A stretch of DNA of 64,000 nt from Georhizobium profundi. Lineage in GTDB: Bacteria > Pseudomonadota > Alphaproteobacteria > Rhizobiales > Rhizobiaceae. The position numbers were made by a program, and so were the translations under genes. This document shows positions 18,780 through 26,644 of the stretch, one piece after another (the first letter of the stretch is position 1; the number at the start of each line of letters is the position of its first letter). The notes below the pieces were generated by a model. That model worked only from the letters and a program-made list of their open reading frames with translations, made no database searches and had not been told where the DNA came from. The stretch lies in contig NZ_CP032509.1 in the NCBI RefSeq assembly GCF_003952725.1, positions 434,001-498,000 on the forward strand, written 5' to 3'.

Positions 18780-18807
18780 CCCCTCGCGCCACCCGCGGCG
18801 CGAGGGG
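18780..18807 (+). promoter_or_regulatory. Intercistronic hairpin after the substrate-binding-protein gene
   Basis: A perfect 11-bp stem, CCCCTCGCGCC with GGCGCGAGGGG, has a six-base loop and no T-run after it. This fits an mRNA-stabilising or partial-termination element rather than a full terminator. Confidence 0.6.
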
Positions 18808-18888
18808 TTCCTGACCGCGGCCATGGTCGGCGCAAACCGACCGCTTCGTCTCCGCGGTTGATTTTTGGAAACGATCACAGGTTCATCC

Positions 18889-19716
18889 ATGTCTTATTCA
18901 CCGACCGCCCAACCGGCCTTCGCCGGCCCCCGGCGCGACGCTCCGACGATCTGGAGCCGCATCGGCGAAGTGACGCTCTTCTGGAAAATCCTATCGGTGG
19001 TGATCTTTGCCGCGCTTTGGGAATATGCCGGACGGACGGGCTTCAATTTCTCCTTCCCGACCTTCACCGCGACCGTTTCGGCCTTCTTCGAAATGGTTGC
19101 CGATGGCTCCATGGGTGCCGCCTATCTGCGCACGCTCGAACCGCTCGTCATCGGGCTCTCCTTCTCGCTGATCGTCGGCATTTCCGCCGGGGTGGCCATG
19201 GGCCTGCGCCGCGACGTGGAATGGTTCACGCTGCCGGTCTTCATCGTCATGCAAGCCGCGCCTATGGCGGCGCTGATCCCACTCATCACCTTCGTCTATG
19301 GCATCGGCCTGGCGTCCAAGGTGCTTGCCGTTGTCATGCTGTCGCTGCCTGTCATCGCGATCAACAGCTACAAGGCCGTGCGCAACGTGCCGCCATCGCT
19401 CGTGTCCATGTGCCATTCCTTCATGGGCAACCGCCGCCAGCAGATCTTCCAGATCGTCATTCCGGCGGCGAGCCCGATGATGTTCGCCGGCTTGCGGCTC
19501 GGCGTTGCCGAAGGCTTCTCGGGCGTCGTCCTGGCCGAGCTCCTCATCACGCCGACCGGCATCGGCGACCTCATCACCTACCACCGGTCGGTCGCCAATT
19601 TCGCCCACATGTACGCGACGATCGCGTCGATCGTGCTGTTCGCGATCATCGCGGTCAGCACCCTTCAATGGATCGAGGCCAAGCTGTTCAGGCCTGAAAA
19701 GCGGAGTTCGAAATGA
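18889..19716 (+). CDS. ABC transporter permease (NitT/TauT type), first of two
   Basis: 275 residues with about six membrane segments (ILSVVIFAALWEYAG, LVIGLSFSLIVGISAGVAMG, AALIPLITFVYGIGLASKVLAVVMLSL, ATIASIVLFAIIAVSTLQW). The EAA-type loop is MCHSFMGNRRQQIFQIVIPA followed by the conserved Gly in GLRLGVAEGF. ATG 18889 was chosen over TTG 18865. It overlaps the ATPase start (ATGA). A second permease follows the ATPase, so the channel is probably a heterodimer. Confidence 0.9.
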   Translation: MSYSPTAQPAFAGPRRDAPTIWSRIGEVTLFWKILSVVIFAALWEYAGRTGFNFSFPTFTATVSAFFEMVADGSMGAAYLRTLEPLVIGLSFSLIVGISAGVAMGLRRDVEWFTLPVFIVMQAAPMAALIPLITFVYGIGLASKVLAVVMLSLPVIAINSYKAVRNVPPSLVSMCHSFMGNRRQQIFQIVIPAASPMMFAGLRLGVAEGFSGVVLAELLITPTGIGDLITYHRSVANFAHMYATIASIVLFAIIAVSTLQWIEAKLFRPEKRSSK

Positions 19717-20525
19717 GCCTGGCCCTTGCAAAGACATACGAGGAACCAACGCCCGTGACCAAGCCCTCAAACCCCATCATCGAAGTGCGGGGGGTGTCGA
19801 AGGTCTACGGCAATGACGTGGTCGCCCTCGACAATATCAACATCGCCTTCGAAACCGGCCATTTGACCAGCCTTCTCGGCCCATCGGGCTGCGGCAAGAC
19901 CACGCTGCTCAAGATCGTTGCCGGCCTGTTGCAGCCGACCGCCGGCGAAGTGCTCGTGAAGGGCAAGCCGGTGACCGGCCCCGGCCCGGAGCGCGCCTTC
20001 GTGTTCCAGGATTTCGCGCTGATGCCATGGGCAAGCGTGATGGACAATGCCGCCTTCGGCCTGAAGATGCAGGGCGTGCCGCGCTCGGAGCGTGAGGACA
20101 AGGCCCGGCACTACATCGCCGAGGTCGGGCTTGCAGGCTTCGAGAAGAAGTACCCGCACGAGCTTTCGGGCGGCATGCGCCAGCGCGTCGGGCTTGCCCG
20201 CGCGCTCGCCGTCAATGCCGACGTTCTTCTCATGGACGAGCCTTTCTCGGCCGTCGACGAGCAGACCCGCCGCAAGTTCCAGGAGGATCTCTTCCGCCTG
20301 CGCGAGGTCGAGAAGAAGACGTTTCTCTTCGTCACCCACTCCATCGAAGAAGCCGTCTACGTCTCCGACCGCATCATCATGCTGTCGCCGCGCCCCGGCC
20401 GCATCTCGGAAATCATCGATCCGGCGATCCCGAAGGGCATCAACCCGGACGATCTGCGCCGTAACGACGTCTACCTGGATACGGTCGAGCAGATCTGGCA
20501 GGGCATCCGGAAATATGTGGAGTAG
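19713..20525 (+). CDS. ABC transporter ATP-binding protein (NitT/TauT type)
   Basis: 270 residues. Walker A GPSGCGKTT, Q-loop FQDFALMPW, signature LSGGMRQRVGLARAL, Walker B DVLLMDEPFSAVD and switch His in FVTHSIEEAV are all present. It energises uptake by the flanking permeases. An N-terminal extension of about 20 residues precedes the domain; a downstream start cannot be excluded. It overlaps the upstream permease stop by four bases. Confidence 0.93.
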   Translation: MSLALAKTYEEPTPVTKPSNPIIEVRGVSKVYGNDVVALDNINIAFETGHLTSLLGPSGCGKTTLLKIVAGLLQPTAGEVLVKGKPVTGPGPERAFVFQDFALMPWASVMDNAAFGLKMQGVPRSEREDKARHYIAEVGLAGFEKKYPHELSGGMRQRVGLARALAVNADVLLMDEPFSAVDEQTRRKFQEDLFRLREVEKKTFLFVTHSIEEAVYVSDRIIMLSPRPGRISEIIDPAIPKGINPDDLRRNDVYLDTVEQIWQGIRKYVE

Positions 20526-20528
20526 GTC

Positions 20529-21281
20529 ATGACACTCTTCGGGTTCAAAATGCCCAAGATGGCCTCGCTCCTCGTCTGGGTGATGATCTGGGAAATCATC
20601 GGCCGCTTCGAACTGGTGATGCTGTTTCCGCCGTTCACGGAAGTGCTCGCCGCGCTTGGCGACGTCGTGACGTCGCGCAGCTTTGGTGCGGCAATGCAGA
20701 TCACGGTGCAGTCCTATCTCGGCGGGCTGGGACTAGCGATTGCGATCGGCATTCCGCTCGGCTTCCTGATGGGCCTGGTGCCCGCGGCCGACAAGATGCT
20801 GAACATGTGGGTGAACACCTTCCTGTCGGCTCCGCTTTCGGCACTCGTGCCGGTGTTCATGATCCTCTTCGGCCTCGGCACGCCGACCGTCATCGTCACG
20901 GTCTTCATGTTCGCGGTCTGGATCATCGTTCTCGATACCCGCGCCGGCGTGCTCAGCATTTCGCCGTCGCTCATGGAAATGTCGCGCTCTTTCGGTGCCT
21001 CGCGCGCCGAGCGCTTCAAAATGGTGCTTCTGGCAGCACTGCCCGAAATTCTGGCCGGCATCCGGCTTGGCATGATCCGCGGCGTCAAGGGCGTCGTCAT
21101 CGGCCAGCTTCTGGTCTCGATCATCGGTGTCGGCGCGCTGTTCCAGCTGTACCAGCAGAACTTCCTCATGGCCCACTTCTGGGCCCTGGTGTTGATCCTT
21201 TTCACCATCGCGCTCACTCTTGCGGAACTCGTTGCAAAGCTTGAGAAGCGTGTCGAATACTACGCAGGAGTCAGGAGTTGA
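20529..21281 (+). CDS. ABC transporter permease (NitT/TauT type), second of two
   Basis: 250 residues with about six membrane segments (VWVMIWEIIGRFELVML, GGLGLAIAIGIPLGFLMGLV, LVPVFMILFGLGTPTVIVTVFMFAVW, FWALVLILFTIALTLAELV) and an EAA-like loop MSRSFGASRAERFKMVLLAA. It starts three bases after the ATPase stop. Paired permease genes rather than one are less usual in this transporter family and recur in aromatic-acid and phthalate-type importers. Confidence 0.9.
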   Translation: MTLFGFKMPKMASLLVWVMIWEIIGRFELVMLFPPFTEVLAALGDVVTSRSFGAAMQITVQSYLGGLGLAIAIGIPLGFLMGLVPAADKMLNMWVNTFLSAPLSALVPVFMILFGLGTPTVIVTVFMFAVWIIVLDTRAGVLSISPSLMEMSRSFGASRAERFKMVLLAALPEILAGIRLGMIRGVKGVVIGQLLVSIIGVGALFQLYQQNFLMAHFWALVLILFTIALTLAELVAKLEKRVEYYAGVRS

Positions 21282-21283
21282 CC

Positions 21284-22000
21284 ATGTCAGAAAGTGCATT
21301 GAAGAAGCCGGCGGAACAGACCTATGTGGTCTCTCCTCCCGAAATCGTCGCCCTGCCGGTCGAAGGCAGCGATGAGCTCTTCCCGATCAACCGCGTCTTC
21401 TGCATCGGCCGCAATTACGCTGCCCATGCCGTCGAGATGGGCCACGACCCGGACAAGGAACCTCCGTTCTTCTTCTTCAAGTCGCCTTCCAACGTGACCT
21501 ACGGCGAAGACTTCCCCTATCCGACCAAAACGTCCGACGTGCACCACGAGATCGAACTCGTCGTCGTGCTGCACAAGGGTGGCAAGGACATCTCGGTCGA
21601 TAGCGCGCTCGACCTTGTCTACGGCTACGGCGTCGGCCTCGACATGACCCGCCGCGACCTTCAGGGCGAAGCCAAGAAGCTCGGCCGTCCGTGGGAAGTC
21701 GGCAAATCCTTCGAGAAGTCCGCACCCTGCGGCGCCATCGTTCCGGCATCGAAGATCGGCCATCCGACGGAAGGTGAAGTGACGCTCGACGTCAATGGCG
21801 AGCGCCGCCAGACCGGCGACCTCAACCAGCTGCTCTGGAAAGTTCCGGAAATGATCTCGATCCTTTCGGAGTATTTCGAGCTGCAGCCGGGCGACATGAT
21901 CATGACCGGTACGCCGTCCGGCGTCGGTGCCGTCAACAAGGGCGACACGATGGTCGGCAAGGTTGCCGGCGTCGGCGAGATCACCGTCAAGGTTCTCTGA
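21284..22000 (+). CDS. Fumarylacetoacetate hydrolase (FAH) family protein, fumarylpyruvate hydrolase/acylpyruvase-like
   Basis: 238 residues. It has FAH core segments: VFCIGRNYAAHAVEMG, EPPFFFFKSPSNVTYGEDFPYP, HHEIELVVVLHKGGKDI (the two metal-binding Glu), YGYGVGLDMTRRDLQ (metal Asp) and PGDMIMTGTPSGVGAVNKGD. The first segments resemble fumarylpyruvate hydrolases of gentisate pathways; no ring-cleavage dioxygenase is nearby, so acylpyruvase or oxaloacetate-type activity remains possible. ATG 21284 has GGAG seven bases upstream; a TTG at 21278 inside the previous gene is rejected. It ends the importer operon. Confidence 0.88.
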   Translation: MSESALKKPAEQTYVVSPPEIVALPVEGSDELFPINRVFCIGRNYAAHAVEMGHDPDKEPPFFFFKSPSNVTYGEDFPYPTKTSDVHHEIELVVVLHKGGKDISVDSALDLVYGYGVGLDMTRRDLQGEAKKLGRPWEVGKSFEKSAPCGAIVPASKIGHPTEGEVTLDVNGERRQTGDLNQLLWKVPEMISILSEYFELQPGDMIMTGTPSGVGAVNKGDTMVGKVAGVGEITVKVL

Positions 22001-22023
22001 GACGCGACCGTCTTTCAGGCTAT

Positions 22024-22053
22024 AAGGGCGGCGCGACTGCGCCGCCTTTTCTT
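22024..22053 (+). terminator. Intrinsic terminator of the importer/FAH operon
   Basis: Stem GGCGGCGC (22027-22034) with GCGCCGCC (22039-22046), loop GACT, then TTTTCTTCTT. Extra A-T pairs extend the base. Confidence 0.88.
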
Positions 22054-22089
22054 CTTCATCCTCCCACACTTCTTCCCAGGACCCCTTCC

Positions 22090-22914
22090 ATGCTCGACGT
22101 TGGCCTGACCGAAGCGCTCACGCTCATCGGTATCCTTGTCGTCACCGGTGCGATCGCCGGTATCATCTCCGGCCTGCTCGGCGTCGGCGGCGGCATCGTC
22201 ATCGTGCCGGTCCTGTTCTTCGTCTTCATCGGTCTCGACATCGAGGAAGAGGTGCGCATGCATGTGGCGGTGGGCACGTCGCTCGCGACGATCATCTTCA
22301 CGGGGTTCATGTCGGCGCGGTCGCACTGGAAGAAGGGCAGCGTCGATACGGATCTTCTGAAACGCTGGGGCCCGGCGGTCGCCTTCGGCGTCATCGTCGG
22401 CACCGTCATCGGCGGCAATGTCTCGGGCGAAGTGCTGACCATCGTCTTCGCCGTGGTTGCCGCACTCGTTGCCATCAATATGGCGTTCAAGCCTTCAGAA
22501 GCTTCCCAGAAGCGCGAGATGCCGAAAAGCCCGCTGAAGGAGCTTCTCGGAACGATCATCGGTCTATTCTCGGTGATGATGGGCATCGGCGGGGGAACGC
22601 TTTCGGTACCGATCCTGTCCTTCTTCGCCTATCCCATCCGCAAGGCGGTCGGTACTGCGTCGGCGATCGGCCTCATCATCGCAATTCCGGGCACGATCGG
22701 CTACATCTGGTTCGGTCTCGGCGTCGAAGACCTGCCGCCATTTTCGCTCGGCTACGTCAACCTCGCCGGCCTGATCGCGATCATTCCAGCATCGATGCTG
22801 ACCGCACCGCTCGGCGCGCGCATCGCGCATTCGATCTCGCCGGCAGCTTTGCGCTACTGCTTTGCAGCGTTCCTGGCGCTGACCAGCATCCGCATGATCA
22901 CGAGCGTGCTTTAA
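22090..22914 (+). CDS. TauE/SafE (DUF81) sulfite exporter-family membrane protein
   Basis: 274 residues, eight or so membrane segments. The two internally related halves each carry the family pattern GLLGVGGGIVIVPVLFF and VMMGIGGGTLSVPILSFF. Family members move sulfite, sulfoacetate, taurine-derived or other small organic anions. It follows the importer operon after a terminator, so it probably has its own promoter. Substrate cannot be inferred, although its position next to a TauT-type importer is suggestive. Confidence 0.9.
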   Translation: MLDVGLTEALTLIGILVVTGAIAGIISGLLGVGGGIVIVPVLFFVFIGLDIEEEVRMHVAVGTSLATIIFTGFMSARSHWKKGSVDTDLLKRWGPAVAFGVIVGTVIGGNVSGEVLTIVFAVVAALVAINMAFKPSEASQKREMPKSPLKELLGTIIGLFSVMMGIGGGTLSVPILSFFAYPIRKAVGTASAIGLIIAIPGTIGYIWFGLGVEDLPPFSLGYVNLAGLIAIIPASMLTAPLGARIAHSISPAALRYCFAAFLALTSIRMITSVL

Positions 22915-22991
22915 CGCTTCCTTGACGGCGGTCGGCAATCATCGGGCTCGTTCTCGCGGGCTCTTGGCCCCGCCGGCATGGTGATGGCGCT

Positions 22992-23681
22992 TTGCGAAAC
23001 TTATCCCTGGCGCTTGCGCTTCTCGTGTTCATCCTCGCGACGCTGGAATTTCTGGCGAACGTCCACGCGGTCGACCGCATCCTTCTCTTCGGCCTGCCCG
23101 ATCCCTTCGGCGCCATTGAGGGAGAGGGCAGGATCGCATCCCTCGCCTGGAGCTTCACGGCACTCGGCAGTCCGGAAATCGTCGCGAGCTTCGCAGCCGC
23201 CATGCTCGCCTATGCAGTGCTGGCGCGCCATTTTTCGGCCGCCATCTTTCTGATCGTCGGCATCGCCGGAGGCGCTGTTGCCGGCTATGTCGCCAAGGCC
23301 GCTTTCGCCTGGCTGCGCCCGCACCATCTGCCCGGCTCCTATTCCATGCTGCATACGAGCTTTCCCTCGGGGCACGCGCTGCTTGCGGCGCTGCTCTTCG
23401 GCTCGATCGCGGTGTTTGCGATTCGCGCCACGCCCTACCGACTGCCCAAAATCTGCGCTCTGGGCGCAGCGATCGGTCTGACGGTTCTGGTGGGACTAAG
23501 CCGCATCTATCTTCGAACGCATTGGCCGAGCGACGTGATTGCGGGCTGGGCCTTCGCCTATCTCTGGCTGTCTCTCGCGACTGCGGTGAGCTTCGGAGCG
23601 CTGTCATCGGCTTCAACCGCCGTCTTCCGCTCTCGGTCGAACGCCGTTGCCGAGGGTGACGATCCGCCGTTGCGCCATTAA
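22992..23681 (+). CDS. PAP2-family phosphatase, membrane-bound
   Basis: 229 residues with about five membrane segments. The three PAP2 motifs are present: KAAFAWLRP (KxxxxxxRP), FPSGHA (PSGH) and SRIYLRTHWPSDVIAG (SRxxxxxHxxxD). Substrates of the family are lipid phosphates and undecaprenyl pyrophosphate. The only start in frame is TTG 22992, with a weak upstream site; the N-terminal hydrophobic segment (LALALLVFILATLEFLA) begins directly after. No operon partner is obvious. Confidence 0.88.
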   Translation: MRNLSLALALLVFILATLEFLANVHAVDRILLFGLPDPFGAIEGEGRIASLAWSFTALGSPEIVASFAAAMLAYAVLARHFSAAIFLIVGIAGGAVAGYVAKAAFAWLRPHHLPGSYSMLHTSFPSGHALLAALLFGSIAVFAIRATPYRLPKICALGAAIGLTVLVGLSRIYLRTHWPSDVIAGWAFAYLWLSLATAVSFGALSSASTAVFRSRSNAVAEGDDPPLRH

Positions 23682-23701
23682 CGGCGGCTTGCCCAGCGGC
23701 A

Positions 23702-23725
23702 ATAATTCGTCTATTCGGGAATTAT
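23702..23725. promoter_or_regulatory. Candidate ArsR-type operator upstream of the GAPDH-arsJ pair
   Basis: A perfect 7-bp inverted repeat, ATAATTC and GAATTAT, is separated by ten bases in an otherwise GC-rich spacer, giving a 24-bp AT-rich dyad. Its right arm includes the ATG of the small leader frame. ArsR-family sites are AT-rich dyads of similar length; the match is by character only. Confidence 0.45.
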
Positions 23726-23801
23726 GGATATGATGTTGGACGGCTTCCGCTGGTCCGGCATCCTCATCGACATCTCGAAAAAACGGATCCGGCAGCCATG
23801 A
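23724..23801 (+). CDS. Possible 25-residue leader peptide overlapping the GAPDH start
   Basis: ATG 23724 opens a 25-codon frame (MDMMLDGFRWSGILIDISKK then RIRQP) whose TGA overlaps the GAPDH ATG at 23798 (ATGA). Translation of it would couple to GAPDH. There is no clear Shine-Dalgarno and it overlaps the dyad at 23702, so it may not be translated. Confidence 0.25.
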   Translation: MDMMLDGFRWSGILIDISKKRIRQP

Positions 23802-24808
23802 CCCGCATCGCATTGAACGGCCTCGGCCGCATCGGCAAACTCGTCCTGCGGGATCTGATCGACACTGGCGCCGGTGGTGACATCGTTCTCGTCAACGACG
23901 CCATGGGCGACGCTGCGCAGCACGCGCTTCTCATGGAGTTCGACAGTGTCCATGGACGCTGGAACGTGCCGATCGCGCATGATGACGACCATCTCATCCT
24001 GGACGGCAAGCGGATACGGCTGACCCGGGAAAAGACGATCGAGGCGCTGCCGCTCGCCGAACTCGGCATCGATCTCGTGATCGACTGCACCGGCGTCTTC
24101 AAGACGGCGGCGAAGGTCGAGCCCTATCGTTCGGCTGGCGCAAAGAAGGTCGTCGTATCCGCGCCGGTGAAGGATGGCGGTGCGCTGAACCTCGTCTACG
24201 GCATCAACCACGATCTCTACGACAAGGATCAACACTGGCTGGTGACGGCCGCGAGTTGCACGACGAATTGTCTGGCCCCGGTCGTGAAGGTCATCCACGA
24301 GGCGATCGGCATTCGCCACGGCTCGATCACCACGATCCATGACGTGACAAACACCCAGACGATCGTCGATCGGCCGGCAAAGGACATGCGCCGCGCACGG
24401 TCAGCCCTGATGAACCTGATCCCCACAACGACGGGCAGCGCAACCGCGATCACACTGATCTACCCGGAACTCAAGGGACGCCTGAACGGGCATGCGGTGC
24501 GGGTGCCGCTTCTCAACGCATCGCTGACGGACTGTGTCTTCGAGGTCGAGCGTCCGACGACGGTGGAGGAGGTGAACGCCCTGTTCAAGGCCGCCGCCGA
24601 CGGGCCGCTCAACGGCATCCTCGGTTTCGAAAGCCGACCTCTGGTCAGCTGCGACTACACCAATGATCGCCGCTCCGGCGTGATCGATGGCCCTTCCACG
24701 ATGGTCGTGAACGGCACGCAGGTGAAGATCTATGCCTGGTACGACAATGAGTGGGGTTATGCCTGCCGACTGGCGGATATCGTCCGGATGATGGCAGGCT
24801 CGATGTGA
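23798..24808 (+). CDS. ArsJ-associated glyceraldehyde-3-phosphate dehydrogenase
   Basis: 336 residues. NAD-binding NGLGRIG at 7-13, catalytic Cys154 in AASCTTNCLAP, His181 in TTIHDVTNTQ, and C-terminal WYDNEWGYACRL. In arsenate detoxification of this type, GAPDH uses arsenate in place of phosphate to form 1-arseno-3-phosphoglycerate, which ArsJ exports. The next gene is ArsJ and the frames overlap (GTGA), so this copy is assigned to arsenic resistance rather than glycolysis. No arsR, arsC or acr3 gene is adjacent; control may come from an unlinked repressor acting on the dyad at 23702. Confidence 0.88.
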   Translation: MTRIALNGLGRIGKLVLRDLIDTGAGGDIVLVNDAMGDAAQHALLMEFDSVHGRWNVPIAHDDDHLILDGKRIRLTREKTIEALPLAELGIDLVIDCTGVFKTAAKVEPYRSAGAKKVVVSAPVKDGGALNLVYGINHDLYDKDQHWLVTAASCTTNCLAPVVKVIHEAIGIRHGSITTIHDVTNTQTIVDRPAKDMRRARSALMNLIPTTTGSATAITLIYPELKGRLNGHAVRVPLLNASLTDCVFEVERPTTVEEVNALFKAAADGPLNGILGFESRPLVSCDYTNDRRSGVIDGPSTMVVNGTQVKIYAWYDNEWGYACRLADIVRMMAGSM

Positions 24809-26082
24809 GCGCCGCTCGTCCCATGCGTGCCTATGTTGCCGTCACGGCGTCCTACTGGGCATTCATGCTCTCGGACGGCGCGCTGCGCATGCTGGTGCTA
24901 TTGCACTTCAACGGCCTCGGCTTCACGCCGATTCAATTGGCGTGGCTCTTCCTGCTCTACGAAGTCGCGGGGATCGTCACCAATCTCTATGCCGGGTGGC
25001 TTGCCGCGCGCTTCGGCCTCGCGTCGACGCTCTACGCCGGGCTTACGCTGCAGATCCTGGCGCTCGTCGTTCTAACACAGCTGGATCCCGCCTGGGGCGT
25101 TGCCGCCTCCGTGGCATTCGTCATGGCCGTGCAGGGCGTGTCAGGCGTCGCCAAGGACCTGTCGAAAATGTCGTCCAAATCCGCGGTCAAGCTGCTCGCG
25201 CCCCAAGGCGACGGCACGTTGTTCCGCTGGGTCGCGCTTTTGACGGGCTCCAAGAACGCCGTCAAAGGGCTCGGCTTCTTCCTTGGCGCGGCACTGCTCG
25301 CACTCGCCGGGTTCGAAGCCGCAATCTGGGCGATGGCCGCGATCCTGCTCGTCATCCTCATCGCCGTCGCTCTCTTTCTACCGCCCGGCCTGCCGGCAAA
25401 GGACAAGAGCGCCAAATTCGGGGCCTGGCGTTCGTCCGACCCGCGCGTCAATAGGCTGTCGCTTGCCCGCATGTTCCTGTTCGCCGCGCGCGATGTCTGG
25501 TTCGTGGTCGGCGTGCCGATCTATTTCCAGGCCGTGTTGTCCAATGGGACCGACGAAGGCCGGCGCTGGGCCTTCTTTGTGATCGGTGGGTTCCTTGCTG
25601 CCTGGATCATCCTTTATGGATTCGTGCAGGCGGCAGCCCCGCGCATTCTCAAGGCCGCAACACTTTCGGAGGCAGAGGTCGCCCGCAAGGCCGTCTGGTG
25701 GGCCGGGTGCCTCGTGCCGATCCCTCTCGTCCTCGCCGCCAGCGCCTGGCTATCAGGCGAGCCTGCCCCTTGGCTCACCGTCTTCCTGATCGGCGGTCTG
25801 TTCGCGTTCGGCTACGTGTTCGCGATCAATTCCGCGGTGCATTCCTATCTGATCCTCGCCTTCGGTGACGCCACGCGCATCACGCGTGACGTCGGCTTCT
25901 ACTATATGGCGAATGCCGCGGGCAGGCTTCTCGGAACGCTGCTCTCCGGCCTGAGCTATCAGGCCGGCGGATTGCCGCTTTGCCTCGCCACGGCCGGCGC
26001 CATGGCTTTCTTGAGCTGGCTGGCTGCGCGCCGGCTGGTGAATGAGCCGCCGGCCATCTCTCCCGTGAGTTTGCCCCAGTGA
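24805..26082 (+). CDS. arsJ: ArsJ, MFS exporter of 1-arseno-3-phosphoglycerate
   Basis: 425 residues with about 11-12 membrane segments. The N-terminus AYVAVTASYWAFMLSDGALR followed by MLVLLHFNGLGFTPIQLAWL is characteristic of ArsJ, as is GVAKDLSKMSSKSAVKLLAP. It pairs with the GAPDH to give net arsenate efflux; the exported ester falls apart outside the cell. GTG 24805 has GGCAGG six bases upstream and overlaps the GAPDH stop; ATG 24823 is an alternative that would remove six residues. Confidence 0.9.
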   Translation: MSAARPMRAYVAVTASYWAFMLSDGALRMLVLLHFNGLGFTPIQLAWLFLLYEVAGIVTNLYAGWLAARFGLASTLYAGLTLQILALVVLTQLDPAWGVAASVAFVMAVQGVSGVAKDLSKMSSKSAVKLLAPQGDGTLFRWVALLTGSKNAVKGLGFFLGAALLALAGFEAAIWAMAAILLVILIAVALFLPPGLPAKDKSAKFGAWRSSDPRVNRLSLARMFLFAARDVWFVVGVPIYFQAVLSNGTDEGRRWAFFVIGGFLAAWIILYGFVQAAAPRILKAATLSEAEVARKAVWWAGCLVPIPLVLAASAWLSGEPAPWLTVFLIGGLFAFGYVFAINSAVHSYLILAFGDATRITRDVGFYYMANAAGRLLGTLLSGLSYQAGGLPLCLATAGAMAFLSWLAARRLVNEPPAISPVSLPQ

Positions 26083-26115
26083 CGCCATTGGCTGAAGAAG
26101 ACGTGCAGTTGGCGA

Positions 26116-26514
26116 TCAGGCCGCTGCCGGAATGCGGGCAATGACCTTGATTTCGAAGTCGAACCCGGCGAGCCAGTTCACACCGATCGCCGTCCAGTTC
26201 GGATAGGGCTTTTCCGGAAAGGCCTCGAACTTCAGCGCGAGAAAAGGCTCGAACTGGGTTTCGGGATCGGTGTGGAAGCTCGTCACGTCGACGACGTCGT
26301 CGAAGGTTGCGCCCGCCGCTGCCAGCGTCGCCTTCAGGTTCTTGAACGCCAACCGAACCTGGGCTTGGTAATCAGGCTCGGGCGAGCCATCGTCCCGGCT
26401 GCCCACTTGACCCGAAACGAACAGGAAGTCGCCGGACTTGATGGCGGGCGAATAGCCGTGCGCGTCGTAAAGCTGGTGACGGCCGGCGGGATAAACGGGT
26501 TCACGAACAGTCAT
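26116..26514 (-). CDS. RidA/YjgF/YER057c family protein
   Basis: 132 residues. Family segments include YSPAIKSGDFLFVSGQVG, QVRLAFKNLKATLAAAGATF (typical first helix) and YPNWTAIGVNWLA. The usual arginine of IPARSA-type RidA near residue 105 is not obvious in FEIKVIARIPAAA, though an Arg occurs there. Archetypal RidA hydrolyses enamine/imine intermediates; other subgroups act in ring or pyrimidine catabolism. It is divergent from a TetR gene with two matching operators in between. A 5' UTR hairpin (AGCTTCCC/GGGAAGCT at 26540-26557) precedes it. Confidence 0.88.
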   Translation of the reverse strand: MTVREPVYPAGRHQLYDAHGYSPAIKSGDFLFVSGQVGSRDDGSPEPDYQAQVRLAFKNLKATLAAAGATFDDVVDVTSFHTDPETQFEPFLALKFEAFPEKPYPNWTAIGVNWLAGFDFEIKVIARIPAAA

Positions 26515-26565
26515 GGGTCAAGGCCCTTTCAAAATTGGGAGCTTCCCAAGGGAAGCTGCTTTCAT

Positions 26566-26607
26566 ATACGTTACGTATGCAAAATGTTGACATACGCGCC
26601 GTATGTC
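26566..26607. promoter_or_regulatory. Twin TetR operators between ridA-like and tetR
   Basis: Two dyads share the core ATACG-N3-CGTAT: 26566-26578 (spacer TTA) and 26589-26607, where the arms extend to GACATACG and CGTATGTC (spacer CGC). Centres are 26 bp apart. TTGACA elements occur on both strands within the second dyad (26587-26592 and the complement of 26604-26609), so a bound repressor would cover both promoters. Confidence 0.7.
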
Positions 26608-26644
26608 AAGCCATGCTTCGAATTTGGATTTTGCGAGGATGGGA

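Noticed and set aside
23798..24808. Housekeeping glycolytic gap gene
   Set aside because: No pgk or fba is linked, and the frame overlaps arsJ, so the arsenic-specific assignment is stronger.
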